The notes below the pieces were generated by a model. It was not told where the DNA came from. It did no database searches and was given only the letters and a program-made list of their open reading frames with translations. A program made the position numbers and the translations under genes. A DNA stretch of 64,000 bases from Actinomadura madurae (GTDB lineage Bacteria > Actinomycetota > Actinomycetes > Streptosporangiales > Streptosporangiaceae): the NCBI RefSeq assembly GCF_900115095.1, contig NZ_FOVH01000020.1:62001-126000 (forward strand), read 5' to 3'. Shown one piece after another: positions 8,499-15,703 of the stretch. Numbering within the stretch: the stretch's first letter is position 1; each line of letters starts with the position of its first letter.

Positions 8499-8907
8499 GC
8501 GGCCGGTGCTGGAAGAACTCGACCGCGCCGAGTGCCTGCGGCTCATCTCCGGGGGCGCCATCGGCCGCGTCGCGTTCGACGACGGCGAGGGGCCGACGGT
8601 CATCCCGGTGAACTACGCCGTCGCCGGCGACGCGGTGGTCTTCCGGACGTCGGTGTCCGGGCGGCTGAGCCACAGCCTGCTGACGTCCGTGGTCGGCGGC
8701 GAGGTACGGGCGGCGTTCCAGGTCGACCGGTTCGACGAGGCGAGCCACGAGGGCTGGAGCGTGCTCCTGCGCGGCGGCGCCCATCCCCTGACGGAGGAGG
8801 AGAAGGCCGAGGTCCCGCGGCTCGAGTCCTGGCCCGGCGGCGACCGGGAGGCGTGGTTCCGGCTCGCGGCGACGGAGGTCAGCGGACGCCGCCTGCGCCG
8901 GCCCTGA
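8479..8907 (+). CDS. Pyridoxamine 5'-phosphate oxidase-like flavoprotein
   Basis: Small split beta-barrel protein of 142 residues in the PNPOx-like/NimA superfamily, members of which bind FMN, F420 or heme. Supporting segments are the N-terminal LDRAECLRLIS and GRVAFDD, then the barrel strands VIPVNYAVAGDAVVFRTS and EVRAAFQVDRFDE, and WSVLLRGGAHPLT near the end. The ATG at 8479 is preceded by GGAAGG; an in-frame ATG at 8446 would lie deeper inside the kinase gene. It overlaps the kinase 3' end by 20 nt in another frame and precedes the response regulator, so it is part of the same operon. Actual substrate and cofactor cannot be read from the sequence. Confidence 0.85.
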   Translation: MAANSSERPVLEELDRAECLRLISGGAIGRVAFDDGEGPTVIPVNYAVAGDAVVFRTSVSGRLSHSLLTSVVGGEVRAAFQVDRFDEASHEGWSVLLRGGAHPLTEEEKAEVPRLESWPGGDREAWFRLAATEVSGRRLRRP

Positions 8908-8935
8908 CCCGGCCCGCGGGCCGTAGGGTGACCGG

Positions 8936-9601
8936 ATGGACTCCCCTCACGTCCGGGTGCTGATCGTGGACGACGACGCGCTCGTCCGCGCCGGCCTGTC
9001 GATGATGCTGTCGAGCGCCGAGGACCTCGAGGTCGTCGCCGACGTCTCCGACGGCGCCGAGGTCGTCGCCGCGGTCAACCAGCACCGTCCCGACGTCGTG
9101 CTGATGGACATCCGGATGCCGCGGGTGGACGGTCTCGCCGCGACCGGGCTGCTGCGCTCCCGCCGCGACCCGCCCGAGATCATCATCCTGACGACGTTCG
9201 ACACCGACGACCACATCCTGCGGGCGATGCGGGCGGGCGCCAGCGGGTTCCTGCTGAAGCACACCCCGCCGCCGGAGATCGTCCGCGCGATCCGGCAGGT
9301 CGCGGCGGGCGAGCCGATGATGTCGCCGGCGGTGCTGCGCAAGATGATGTCGTACGTGGCCGAGAGCGGCGCCGACCCGCGCCGGGCCCGCGCCCGCGAG
9401 CTGCTCGGCAGGCTGAGCGACGGCGAGCGGGCGGTGGCCGCTCTCGTCGGCCGCGGCCGGACCAACAGCGAGATCGGCCGGGAGCTGTCACTGAGCGTCG
9501 CCACCGTGAAGGCGTACGTGTCGCGGCTGCTCACGAAGCTGGAGCTGAACAACCGCGTCCAGATCGCGCTGCTCGTCCACGACGCCGCGCTCGACGACTA
9601 G
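8936..9601 (+). CDS. NarL/FixJ-type response regulator
   Basis: Cytoplasmic DNA-binding response regulator of 221 residues. The receiver domain (5-120) has acidic residues 12-14, phosphoacceptor Asp58 in LMDIRMPRVDG and Lys in LLKHT. The LuxR helix-turn-helix (about 155-215) contains NSEIGRELSLSVATVKAYVS. It is the partner of the histidine kinase at 7299 in a three-gene operon with the PNPOx-like gene. The convergent MFS gene shares a CTAG palindrome with this stop codon, so the two coding regions overlap by 4 nt. Target genes are not identifiable here. Confidence 0.92.
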   Translation: MDSPHVRVLIVDDDALVRAGLSMMLSSAEDLEVVADVSDGAEVVAAVNQHRPDVVLMDIRMPRVDGLAATGLLRSRRDPPEIIILTTFDTDDHILRAMRAGASGFLLKHTPPPEIVRAIRQVAAGEPMMSPAVLRKMMSYVAESGADPRRARARELLGRLSDGERAVAALVGRGRTNSEIGRELSLSVATVKAYVSRLLTKLELNNRVQIALLVHDAALDD

Positions 9602-11112
9602 TCCGGCGGGGGCTTCGCGGGTCCGCGCGGGGCCAGGGGGACGTGCCTGAGCAGCAGCGCCGCGGCGAGGCCGGCGGCGAGGACGGGCAGCGCCGCGACG
9701 AACAGGGTGGAGAAGGCGTCCGCGAACGCCTCGGCGACACCGTCCCGGACCGGGGCGGGGAGCGAGCCGAGCACCTCGGGGCGGACGGCGTCGGCGTACG
9801 CGGGCGCCCGCCCGTCCGGGACGTGCCGGACGACCTCCTCGGCGAACCGGTGGGACACGATGGCGCCGAAGACCGCCATCCCGGCGGCCGTCCCGAGCAT
9901 GCGGGTCGCGAACACCCCGGAGCCGGCCGCGCCGAGATCCCCGGGCGGCGCCGCGTTCTGCGCGATGAGCAGGACGACCTGCTGGGACAGCCCGGCCCCG
10001 AACCCGAGGACGGCCATGAAGCAGCCGGCGGTGAACGGGCCGGTGCCGGTGTCCATGGTCGCCAGCAGCGCGACGCCCGCCGCGCTGATCGCCATGCCGG
10101 CGGCGGGCAGCCGGTGGTAGCGGCCGGTCCGGTGGATGCGGCGCCCGGCGGCCGTCGAGGCGATGAGGAGCGCGGCCATCATCGGCAAGAGCAGCAGGCC
10201 CGATCGGGTGGCGTCCACTCCCTTGACGACCTGGAAGAACATCGGGAGGTAGGTGGCGAGGCCGAACCCGGTGGCGCCGCCGGCGGCGGCGACGGCGCAG
10301 GCCACGCTGAACGACCGGTCGCGGAAGAGGCGGGGCGGGATGACCGGCTCGGCCGCCGTCCGCTCGGCGAGGACCCACACCGTGAAGAGCACCGCCGCCG
10401 CCGCGGCCAGCCCGAGCACGACCGGCGACGTCCACGCGTGGCGCGTCCCGGCCCAGCTGGTGAACAGGGTGAAGCAGGTGACCGCCGAGCCGAGCAGGAC
10501 GATGCCGGTGACGTCGATCCGCGGGCGGCGGCGGGGTTTCGGCAGGCGCAGGAACAGCACGGTCGTGGCGGTGGCGGCGAGGCCTAGCGGCAGGTTGACG
10601 TAGAACACCCACCGCCAGGAGGCGTGGTCGGTGAGGAACCCGCCGGCGAGCGGGCCCGCGATGCTGGAGACGGCGAAGATCGCCGCCGAGTATCCCTGGT
10701 ACCTGGCCCGCTCCCGCGGCTCGAACAGCTCGCCGGTGAGCGCGAACATCGAGCTCATCAGGCACCCGGCGGCGGCGCCCTGGACGGCGCGGAACACGAT
10801 CAGCCAGGTCATGTCCGGCGCGGCCCCGCAGGCCGCCGACCCGGCGAGGAAGCCCAGCAGGCCGGTCAGCAGGACGGGACGGCGCCCGAACAGGTCCCCG
10901 AGCCGCCCCGACAGCGGGACGGTCACGCTGGTGGCCAGCACGTACGCGGTGGACACCCAGGCGATGCGGCCGAGCCCGCCGAGGTCGCCGACGATCGCCG
11001 GCAGCGCGGTGCCGAGCACCGTCGCGTCCAGCGAGGACATGAGCCCGGCGAGCATCAGCCCGCCGAAGACCAGCAGCCGCCGGCGGTGGGTCATCGGCGC
11101 CGTCGTCACCAT
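9598..11112 (-). CDS. DHA2-family MFS exporter
   Basis: Second 14-helix DHA2 exporter in the window, 504 residues, an integral membrane proton-driven efflux pump. The motif-A segment is SGRLGDLFGRRPVLL, the helix-1 region is LDATVLGTALPAI, and the helix 5 region reads SSIAGPLAGGFLTDH. The ATG at 11112 has GAGG about 7 nt upstream. It is divergent from a MarR gene, with an ATGC-N5-GCAT operator between them, which is the usual repressor/efflux arrangement. The 3' end overlaps the response regulator gene by 4 nt. Confidence 0.92.
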   Translation of the reverse strand: MVTTAPMTHRRRLLVFGGLMLAGLMSSLDATVLGTALPAIVGDLGGLGRIAWVSTAYVLATSVTVPLSGRLGDLFGRRPVLLTGLLGFLAGSAACGAAPDMTWLIVFRAVQGAAAGCLMSSMFALTGELFEPRERARYQGYSAAIFAVSSIAGPLAGGFLTDHASWRWVFYVNLPLGLAATATTVLFLRLPKPRRRPRIDVTGIVLLGSAVTCFTLFTSWAGTRHAWTSPVVLGLAAAAAVLFTVWVLAERTAAEPVIPPRLFRDRSFSVACAVAAAGGATGFGLATYLPMFFQVVKGVDATRSGLLLLPMMAALLIASTAAGRRIHRTGRYHRLPAAGMAISAAGVALLATMDTGTGPFTAGCFMAVLGFGAGLSQQVVLLIAQNAAPPGDLGAAGSGVFATRMLGTAAGMAVFGAIVSHRFAEEVVRHVPDGRAPAYADAVRPEVLGSLPAPVRDGVAEAFADAFSTLFVAALPVLAAGLAAALLLRHVPLAPRGPAKPPPD

Positions 11113-11148
11113 GAATGCACCTCGCAGTCATATGCTTTGAGCAAGTGA

Positions 11149-11161
11149 ATGCTATACGCAT
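11149..11161. promoter_or_regulatory. MarR operator between MFS and marR-type gene
   Basis: Perfect inverted repeat ATGC-TATAC-GCAT lies in an AT-rich patch of the 85-nt divergent promoter region. Additional TATGC (11131-11135) and GCATA (11158-11162) half-sites flank it. It would overlap both promoters. Confidence 0.6.
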
Positions 11162-11197
11162 ACAGATGAGCGAGGCAACCTAGCTAGACTGGCCGCC

Positions 11198-11653
11198 ATG
11201 GGCGACGAGGCACTGGACGCGGTCGAGCGGAGCATGGTCAGGCTGCGCCGGGGCATGTCGCGGCAGCGGCTCGGCAAGGCGGCGATCCGCGACCACAACC
11301 TCCCCGTGGACGTGCAGGTCCTGCATGTCGTGGACGTCGTGGACGAGGGCCCCGACCGGCCCGGGGAGGAGATGAGCGTCGGGCTGGTCGCGTCCCGGCT
11401 CGGCGTCGACGCCTCGCGCGGCAGCCGGATCGTCGCCGAGGCGGTCAAGTCCGGCTACGTCCGCCGCGTCGCGTCCCAGGAGGACGGCCGCCGCATCCAC
11501 CTGGAGCTGACCGGTGCCGGGCGGGCCGTCGTGGAGGCCACCCGCCGCACCCGGCAGGAGCATTTCGCCAAGGCCATGAGCGGCTGGACGGGCGAGGAGC
11601 GCGCCGAGTTCGCCCGCCTCCTCGCCCGCTTCGTCCACACCTACGAGGGCTGA
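11198..11653 (+). CDS. MarR-family regulator
   Basis: Winged-helix repressor of 151 residues. The helix-turn-helix runs about 55-85 (MSVGLVASRLGVDASRGSRI) and the wing QEDGRRIHLELT about 92-103. Helical dimerisation segments flank these. A TAGACT box ends 7 nt before the ATG, so the mRNA is probably leaderless. It is divergent from the MFS exporter and most likely controls it and itself. The 3' end overlaps the convergent small membrane protein gene by 13 nt. Confidence 0.9.
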   Translation: MGDEALDAVERSMVRLRRGMSRQRLGKAAIRDHNLPVDVQVLHVVDVVDEGPDRPGEEMSVGLVASRLGVDASRGSRIVAEAVKSGYVRRVASQEDGRRIHLELTGAGRAVVEATRRTRQEHFAKAMSGWTGEERAEFARLLARFVHTYEG

Positions 11654-11904
11654 GCGTCCCGGGTGCCGAGCCGCCGCAGGGCGAGCAGGCCGCCGATCCC
11701 GGGGACGACGGCGCGCAGCCGGGCGCCCGGCACGGGCGGCTCCAGCAGGGTGAGCGCGATCACGGCGAGATAGGCCGTGCCGTGCAGCGGGCCGATGAGG
11801 GAGGAGACCGCCGGCGCGTGCACGGTGGCCAGGTTGACCAGCAGGACGACCAGGGAGACGGCCTCGGCGGCCGCCGCGATCCGCAGGGCGCGCACCGGCC
11901 TCAC
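11641..11904 (-). CDS. DUF3817-type small membrane protein
   Basis: Integral membrane protein of 87 residues with three hydrophobic stretches. The N-terminal RALRIAAAAEAVSLVVLLV and the LIGPLHGTAYLAV segment with its central His-Gly resemble the DUF3817 family, which has no assigned function. The start is GTG at 11904, overlapping the stop of the upstream gene in a GTGA junction, so translation is coupled. It probably works with, or is simply co-expressed with, the DUF2269-like membrane protein. Confidence 0.7.
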   Translation of the reverse strand: MRPVRALRIAAAAEAVSLVVLLVNLATVHAPAVSSLIGPLHGTAYLAVIALTLLEPPVPGARLRAVVPGIGGLLALRRLGTRDAQPS

Positions 11905-12344
11905 GCTCCCGTGGTGGAGCCGGGGCGGACGATCATGAGCACGACGACGATCGCCCACAGCAGGTTGAACGTTCCGGTGAGCCCGGCCAGCCGCGCCACC
12001 GCCGAGGCCGGGACGTCCCCGCCGGGCGCGAGGGCGAGCAGCCTGCGCTGCCCGGGCAGGATCGCCAGCGCGAGCAGCGCGGCGGCGATGGCGGTCAGGA
12101 TGATCGACGCGATCAGCCACGCGTCGGTGAGCACCCCCATCTTCGCGCCCGTCGCGAGCCCGAAGGCCGGGACGGCGGCGCCGAGGACCGTGTAACCGCG
12201 GCAGATGCGGTGCAGGAACGCGGCCGTCCCGTCGCCCGGTTCCGCCTGGCGCACGCAGCGGGGGAACACCGAGGCGGCGACGGCGATCGGGCCGATCGCC
12301 AGGATCGCCGCGAGGACGTGCACGGACAGCAGCACCTTGGTCAT
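11901..12344 (-). CDS. DUF2269-like integral membrane protein
   Basis: Four-helix membrane protein of 147 residues resembling DUF2269 (LLSVHVLAAILAIGPIAVAAS at the N terminus, FNLLWAIVVVLMIVRPG at the C terminus). The ATG at 12344 has GGAGGGG at good distance, so I prefer it over a longer start upstream. It forms a two-gene operon with the DUF3817-like gene and is divergent from the PadR regulator. A 13-nt GTAGGC-T-GCCTAC palindrome between them probably regulates one or both. Function unknown. Confidence 0.7.
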   Translation of the reverse strand: MTKVLLSVHVLAAILAIGPIAVAASVFPRCVRQAEPGDGTAAFLHRICRGYTVLGAAVPAFGLATGAKMGVLTDAWLIASIILTAIAAALLALAILPGQRRLLALAPGGDVPASAVARLAGLTGTFNLLWAIVVVLMIVRPGSTTGA

Positions 12345-12415
12345 GACTGGCCCCTCCATAGGTCGGCTCTCAATATGTTTGCTGCCAATAGGTACCACGC
12401 CTACGCGGGCCATGT

Positions 12416-12428
12416 GTAGGCTGCCTAC
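12416..12428. promoter_or_regulatory. PadR operator candidate
   Basis: Perfect palindrome GTAGGC-T-GCCTAC lies 30 nt upstream of the PadR ATG. A further half-site-like CCTAC occurs at about 12400. It lies in the divergent region between the PadR gene and the DUF2269-like membrane gene. Confidence 0.6.
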
Positions 12429-12458
12429 TCATGAGGGGCGGATCATGAGAGCACGGAC

Positions 12459-12782
12459 ATGAGGGCGGACGCGGTGCGCGGGCATCTGGACGGCCTGCTG
12501 CTGGCCGTGCTGGAGCACGGGCCCCTGCACGGCTACGCGATCATCACCGCGGTGCAGCGCCGCAGCGGCGGCGCGCTGGAGCTGCGCACCGGCACGATCT
12601 ACCCGACACTGCAGCGGCTGGAGCGGCTCGGGTACCTGCGCAGCAGCTGGGACGCGGTCGGCGAGCGGCGGCGCCGCCGCTACGAGCTGACCGACGCGGG
12701 GCGGGGCGCCCTCGCCGACGAGCGGGCGGCGTGGCGCGAGTTCACCGCCGCGATCGGCTCCGTCCTGAACCCGGCCACATGA
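12459..12782 (+). CDS. PadR-family regulator
   Basis: Winged-helix regulator of 107 residues. The PadR signature elements are present in order: LLLAVLEHGPLHGYAII, then LRTGTIYPTLQRLERLGYL with the recognition helix, and the wing RRRRRYELTDAGR. The stop overlaps the ATG of the next gene (ATGA). PadR genes followed by small membrane proteins with a permease-prefix (DUF1700-like) domain are a common actinobacterial pair, and the downstream gene fits that. Likely autoregulated through the upstream palindrome. Confidence 0.9.
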   Translation: MRADAVRGHLDGLLLAVLEHGPLHGYAIITAVQRRSGGALELRTGTIYPTLQRLERLGYLRSSWDAVGERRRRRYELTDAGRGALADERAAWREFTAAIGSVLNPAT

Positions 12783-13459
12783 CCGCGCCCGGAGCCGACC
12801 CCGTCGAGGCGTGCGCCGAGGAGTACGCCGCCGCCCTGGCGGGCGCCCTGCGCGGCCCGGCACGCGCCAAGGCGCGCATGGTCGAGGAGATCCGCGACGG
12901 GTTCGCCGACACCGTCGCCGCCCACGCCGGTGCGGGACTCCCCCACGAGCACGCCGTCCGCCGGGCGGTGCACGAGTTCGGCACCGCCGAGGAGCTGGCC
13001 CCCTGCTGCCAGCGGGAGCTGACCATCGCCCAGACCCGCCGCACGGCCCGCGCCGCCGCGCTGGCCGTCCCGTTCCTGACCCTGTGCTGGCTGCTGATCT
13101 GGGCGTCCGGGCCCGGCCACGGCTGGCCGCTGCGGCTGCTCGCCGTCCATGTCGCCTGCGTCGCCGTCACCGCCGGGCTGCTCGCCGCCGCCACCCTGGC
13201 CGCCACCGGCCCGGTCGCCCGCCGCGTGCCGGTGCCGGCCCGGCTGCCCCTGGCGGTCGCGTGGACCGGCACCGCGTCCGCCGTGGCCATGGGCCTCGCC
13301 GCGCTCGCCCTGGTCGTCTCCTCGGCGCTCGCCGGGGACTGGCCGCTGATGGTGCTCTCCGGCGGGTTCACCGCCGCGTCCCATGCGGTGGTCGCGGGCT
13401 CGTCCCGCGCCTGCCGGGAGTGCGCCCGGCTTCCGGGGTCCGGCGCCGCCCACGCCTGA
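12779..13459 (+). CDS. DUF1700-like membrane protein (PadR partner)
   Basis: Membrane protein of 226 residues. The cytoplasmic N-terminal 80 residues form a permease-prefix/DUF1700-like helical domain (KARMVEEIRDGFADTVAAHA, then AVRRAVHEFGTAEELA). About four transmembrane helices follow between residues 95 and 215, and the tail has a CxxC-like SRACRECARL. It is translationally coupled to the PadR gene. Families of this kind are thought to act as membrane partners of PadR control; no enzymatic motif is visible. Confidence 0.75.
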   Translation: MTAPGADPVEACAEEYAAALAGALRGPARAKARMVEEIRDGFADTVAAHAGAGLPHEHAVRRAVHEFGTAEELAPCCQRELTIAQTRRTARAAALAVPFLTLCWLLIWASGPGHGWPLRLLAVHVACVAVTAGLLAAATLAATGPVARRVPVPARLPLAVAWTGTASAVAMGLAALALVVSSALAGDWPLMVLSGGFTAASHAVVAGSSRACRECARLPGSGAAHA

Positions 13460-13588
13460 CGCCCCGCCGCATCATCCTCTGGTCGCGGCCGTGGAGCGTC
13501 CGCCTACACCAGCGGTTGCAGGTGCGGGCCGGGGCGTTAGCCCGGGCGGAGGACGGTGCCGGACGTGCGGCGCGCCTACGCTGGTCGC

Positions 13589-14728
13589 ATGGGTGGTGGC
13601 GGTCCCCTGCAGCGCGGCCGTGTCCGGGACGCGGCCCTGGCCGGCGGTGTCCTGCTGGTGGTGTCGGTCAGCAGCCTGAACTCGGTCATCGGCGCCGGCG
13701 ACGAACCGTGGCCGCGCACGGCGCTCGGCTGGGCGCTGATCCTCCTCACCTGCGGGGCGCTGTACTTCGCGCGCCGGTACCCGGTGACCGTCGCCGCCCT
13801 GTCCCTCGTCACGACCGGGCTGTACTACGTCGCGAGCGTCCACGACGGCGGCCTGATGATCGCGCTCATCGTCGCCCTCTACATGGTCGCGGCGGGCGGC
13901 CGGCTCCAGCCGGCCGTCGTCCTCGCCGCCCTCACCGTGATCTGCACCGGGACGGGGACGCTGCTCGGGAACGAGGACGTCAACGGCGTCGCGCTGTTCA
14001 TGCTGACCGGATGGGTGGTGGCGATGGTCGCGCTCGGCTGGGTCCGGCACAGCCGCCTCGCCTATCTGAGGGAGGCCGAGCGGCGCGCCGCGGGCGAGGA
14101 GCGGCTCCGCATCGCCCGCGAGCTGCACGACGTGGTCGGGCACCACCTCTCGCTCATCAACGTCCAGGCCGGGACGTCGCTGCACCGCTTCCACCGCGAC
14201 CCGGCGCAGGGTGAGGCCGCGCTGGCCGCCATCAAGGAGTCCAGCCGGGACGCCCTGCGCGACCTGCGCGCGACGCTCGGGGTGCTCCGGCAGGCCGACG
14301 AGGAGGCGCCGACGGCTCCCGCCCCGGGCCTGGACGCGCTCGGCGACCTGATCGGGTCCGCGCGGTCGGCGGGGCTCACCGTGCACAGCCGCGTCACCGG
14401 TGCCGCGGCCCCGCCCACCGAGGTCGGCCTGGCCGCCTACCGGATCGTCCAGGAGTCCCTCACCAACGTGTCACGGCACGCCGCCGCCGCGGAGGTCACC
14501 GTGACCGTCGAGCACGGCCCCGGTGAGCACGGGCGGGGCGAGCTGCTGATCGAGGTCGCCGACGACGGCCCCGGCCAGGCCGCCGCCCCGGGCGCGGGCA
14601 GCGGGGTGGACGGCATGCGGGAGCGGGCCCGCGCCCTCGGCGGCGAGCTGACCGCGGGACCCGGGCCGCACGGCGGCTTCCTCGTCCGGGCCCGGCTGCC
14701 CTACCGGAACGAGGTGTCCGCACGGTGA
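13589..14728 (+). CDS. NarL-type sensor histidine kinase
   Basis: Second DesK/HisKA_3-class sensor kinase, 379 residues. About five transmembrane segments lie within residues 17-152, with short loops. The phosphoacceptor helix RIARELHDVVGHHLSLI has His180, and the HATPase domain follows (EVADDGPG and the GSGVDGMRERA box near the end). The ATG at 13589 is preceded by a TACGCT box ending 6 nt upstream, so a leaderless mRNA is likely and the longer upstream frame is unnecessary. The stop overlaps the response regulator start (GTGA). Downstream MMPL and SDR genes may be its targets or operon partners. Confidence 0.9.
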   Translation: MGGGGPLQRGRVRDAALAGGVLLVVSVSSLNSVIGAGDEPWPRTALGWALILLTCGALYFARRYPVTVAALSLVTTGLYYVASVHDGGLMIALIVALYMVAAGGRLQPAVVLAALTVICTGTGTLLGNEDVNGVALFMLTGWVVAMVALGWVRHSRLAYLREAERRAAGEERLRIARELHDVVGHHLSLINVQAGTSLHRFHRDPAQGEAALAAIKESSRDALRDLRATLGVLRQADEEAPTAPAPGLDALGDLIGSARSAGLTVHSRVTGAAAPPTEVGLAAYRIVQESLTNVSRHAAAAEVTVTVEHGPGEHGRGELLIEVADDGPGQAAAPGAGSGVDGMRERARALGGELTAGPGPHGGFLVRARLPYRNEVSAR

Positions 14729-15399
14729 TCGAGGTACTGCTGGCCGACGACCAGGGCCTGGTGCGGGCCGGGTTCCGCTCCATCCTCGACGACGAGGACG
14801 ACATCACGGTGACCGGGGAGGCCGCCGACGGCGAGCGGGCCGTGGCGGCCTGCCGCGAGCTGCGCCCCGACGTGGCGCTGCTGGACGTCCGGATGCCCCG
14901 GATGGACGGCCTGGAGGCCGCCCGGCGGATCACCGCCGACCCGCGACTGGACGGCGTCCGCGTCGTCATCCTCACCACGTTCGACCTGGACGAGTACGTG
15001 TACGGCGCGCTGCGCGCGGGTGCCACCGGCTTCCTGCTGAAGGACACCGAGCCGGCCGAGCTGATCCACGCCGTGCGGGTCGCGGCGCGCGGCGACGCGC
15101 TGATCACCCCGTCCGTCACGCGGCGGCTCATCGGCGAGTTCGCCGGGCGGGTCGAGGTGCCCGAGCCCGGTCCCCGCCTGAGGTCCCTCACCGACCGCGA
15201 GCGCGAGGTCATGCTGCTCGTCGCCGCCGGGCAGAGCAACGACGAGATCGCCGACCGGCTCGTCCTCAGCCCCGCCACCGTCAAGTCGCACGTCAGCCGC
15301 ATCATGGCGAAGGTGGACGCGCGCGACCGCGCCCAGCTGGTCGTGCTGGCCTACGAGTCGGGCATGGTCAACCCCCGCTGGATGCGACCCGGGAGGTAA
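14725..15399 (+). CDS. NarL/FixJ-type response regulator
   Basis: Response regulator of 224 residues, translationally coupled to the kinase through a GTGA overlap. The receiver domain has Asp8, Asp9, phosphoacceptor Asp54 (LLDVRMPRMDG) and the conserved Lys in LLKDT. The LuxR-type HTH lies in residues about 150-212 (LTDREREVMLLVAAGQSNDEIA and ATVKSHVSRI). It is the cognate partner of the kinase at 13589. The next genes encode a small membrane protein and an MMPL transporter, a common target class for such systems. Confidence 0.93.
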   Translation: MIEVLLADDQGLVRAGFRSILDDEDDITVTGEAADGERAVAACRELRPDVALLDVRMPRMDGLEAARRITADPRLDGVRVVILTTFDLDEYVYGALRAGATGFLLKDTEPAELIHAVRVAARGDALITPSVTRRLIGEFAGRVEVPEPGPRLRSLTDREREVMLLVAAGQSNDEIADRLVLSPATVKSHVSRIMAKVDARDRAQLVVLAYESGMVNPRWMRPGR

Positions 15400-15489
15400 C
15401 CGGCCCGCCCGCCCCGCAACCGGTGGGGTGGCCCGGATGCCGACCGCGGGCCGATGCGCGGCGGCCTCCCGCGCCCGGACGCTGAGGCC

Positions 15490-15702
15490 ATGAACGTCAC
15501 CGGCGCCTTCATCGGGTTCTTCGTCGGCGGGGCCGCGGGCTTCCTGCTGACCGAGACCGTGGGCGCGTTCTTCACCTTCGTCCTGGACCGCACGCTCGAC
15601 GTCGACGGCACGCCCGTGCTGCTCGCCGCCTTCGTCGCCGTGCCGGTCCTGTCCGCCCTGATCGGCGCCGCCGCCGGCGCCCGCATCACGAAGCGAGGTT
15701 GA
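15490..15702 (+). CDS. Small two-helix membrane protein
   Basis: Hydrophobic 70-residue protein with two membrane segments (roughly residues 5-30 and 43-65) and a basic tail ITKRG. The ATG at 15490 is preceded by GAGG, though only 2 nt away. An in-frame ATG at 15454 would add 12 unremarkable residues. It lies 1 nt upstream of the MMPL transporter start on the same strand, so it may be a small accessory subunit. I do not recognise a family. Confidence 0.55.
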   Translation: MNVTGAFIGFFVGGAAGFLLTETVGAFFTFVLDRTLDVDGTPVLLAAFVAVPVLSALIGAAAGARITKRG

Positions 15703-15703
15703 C

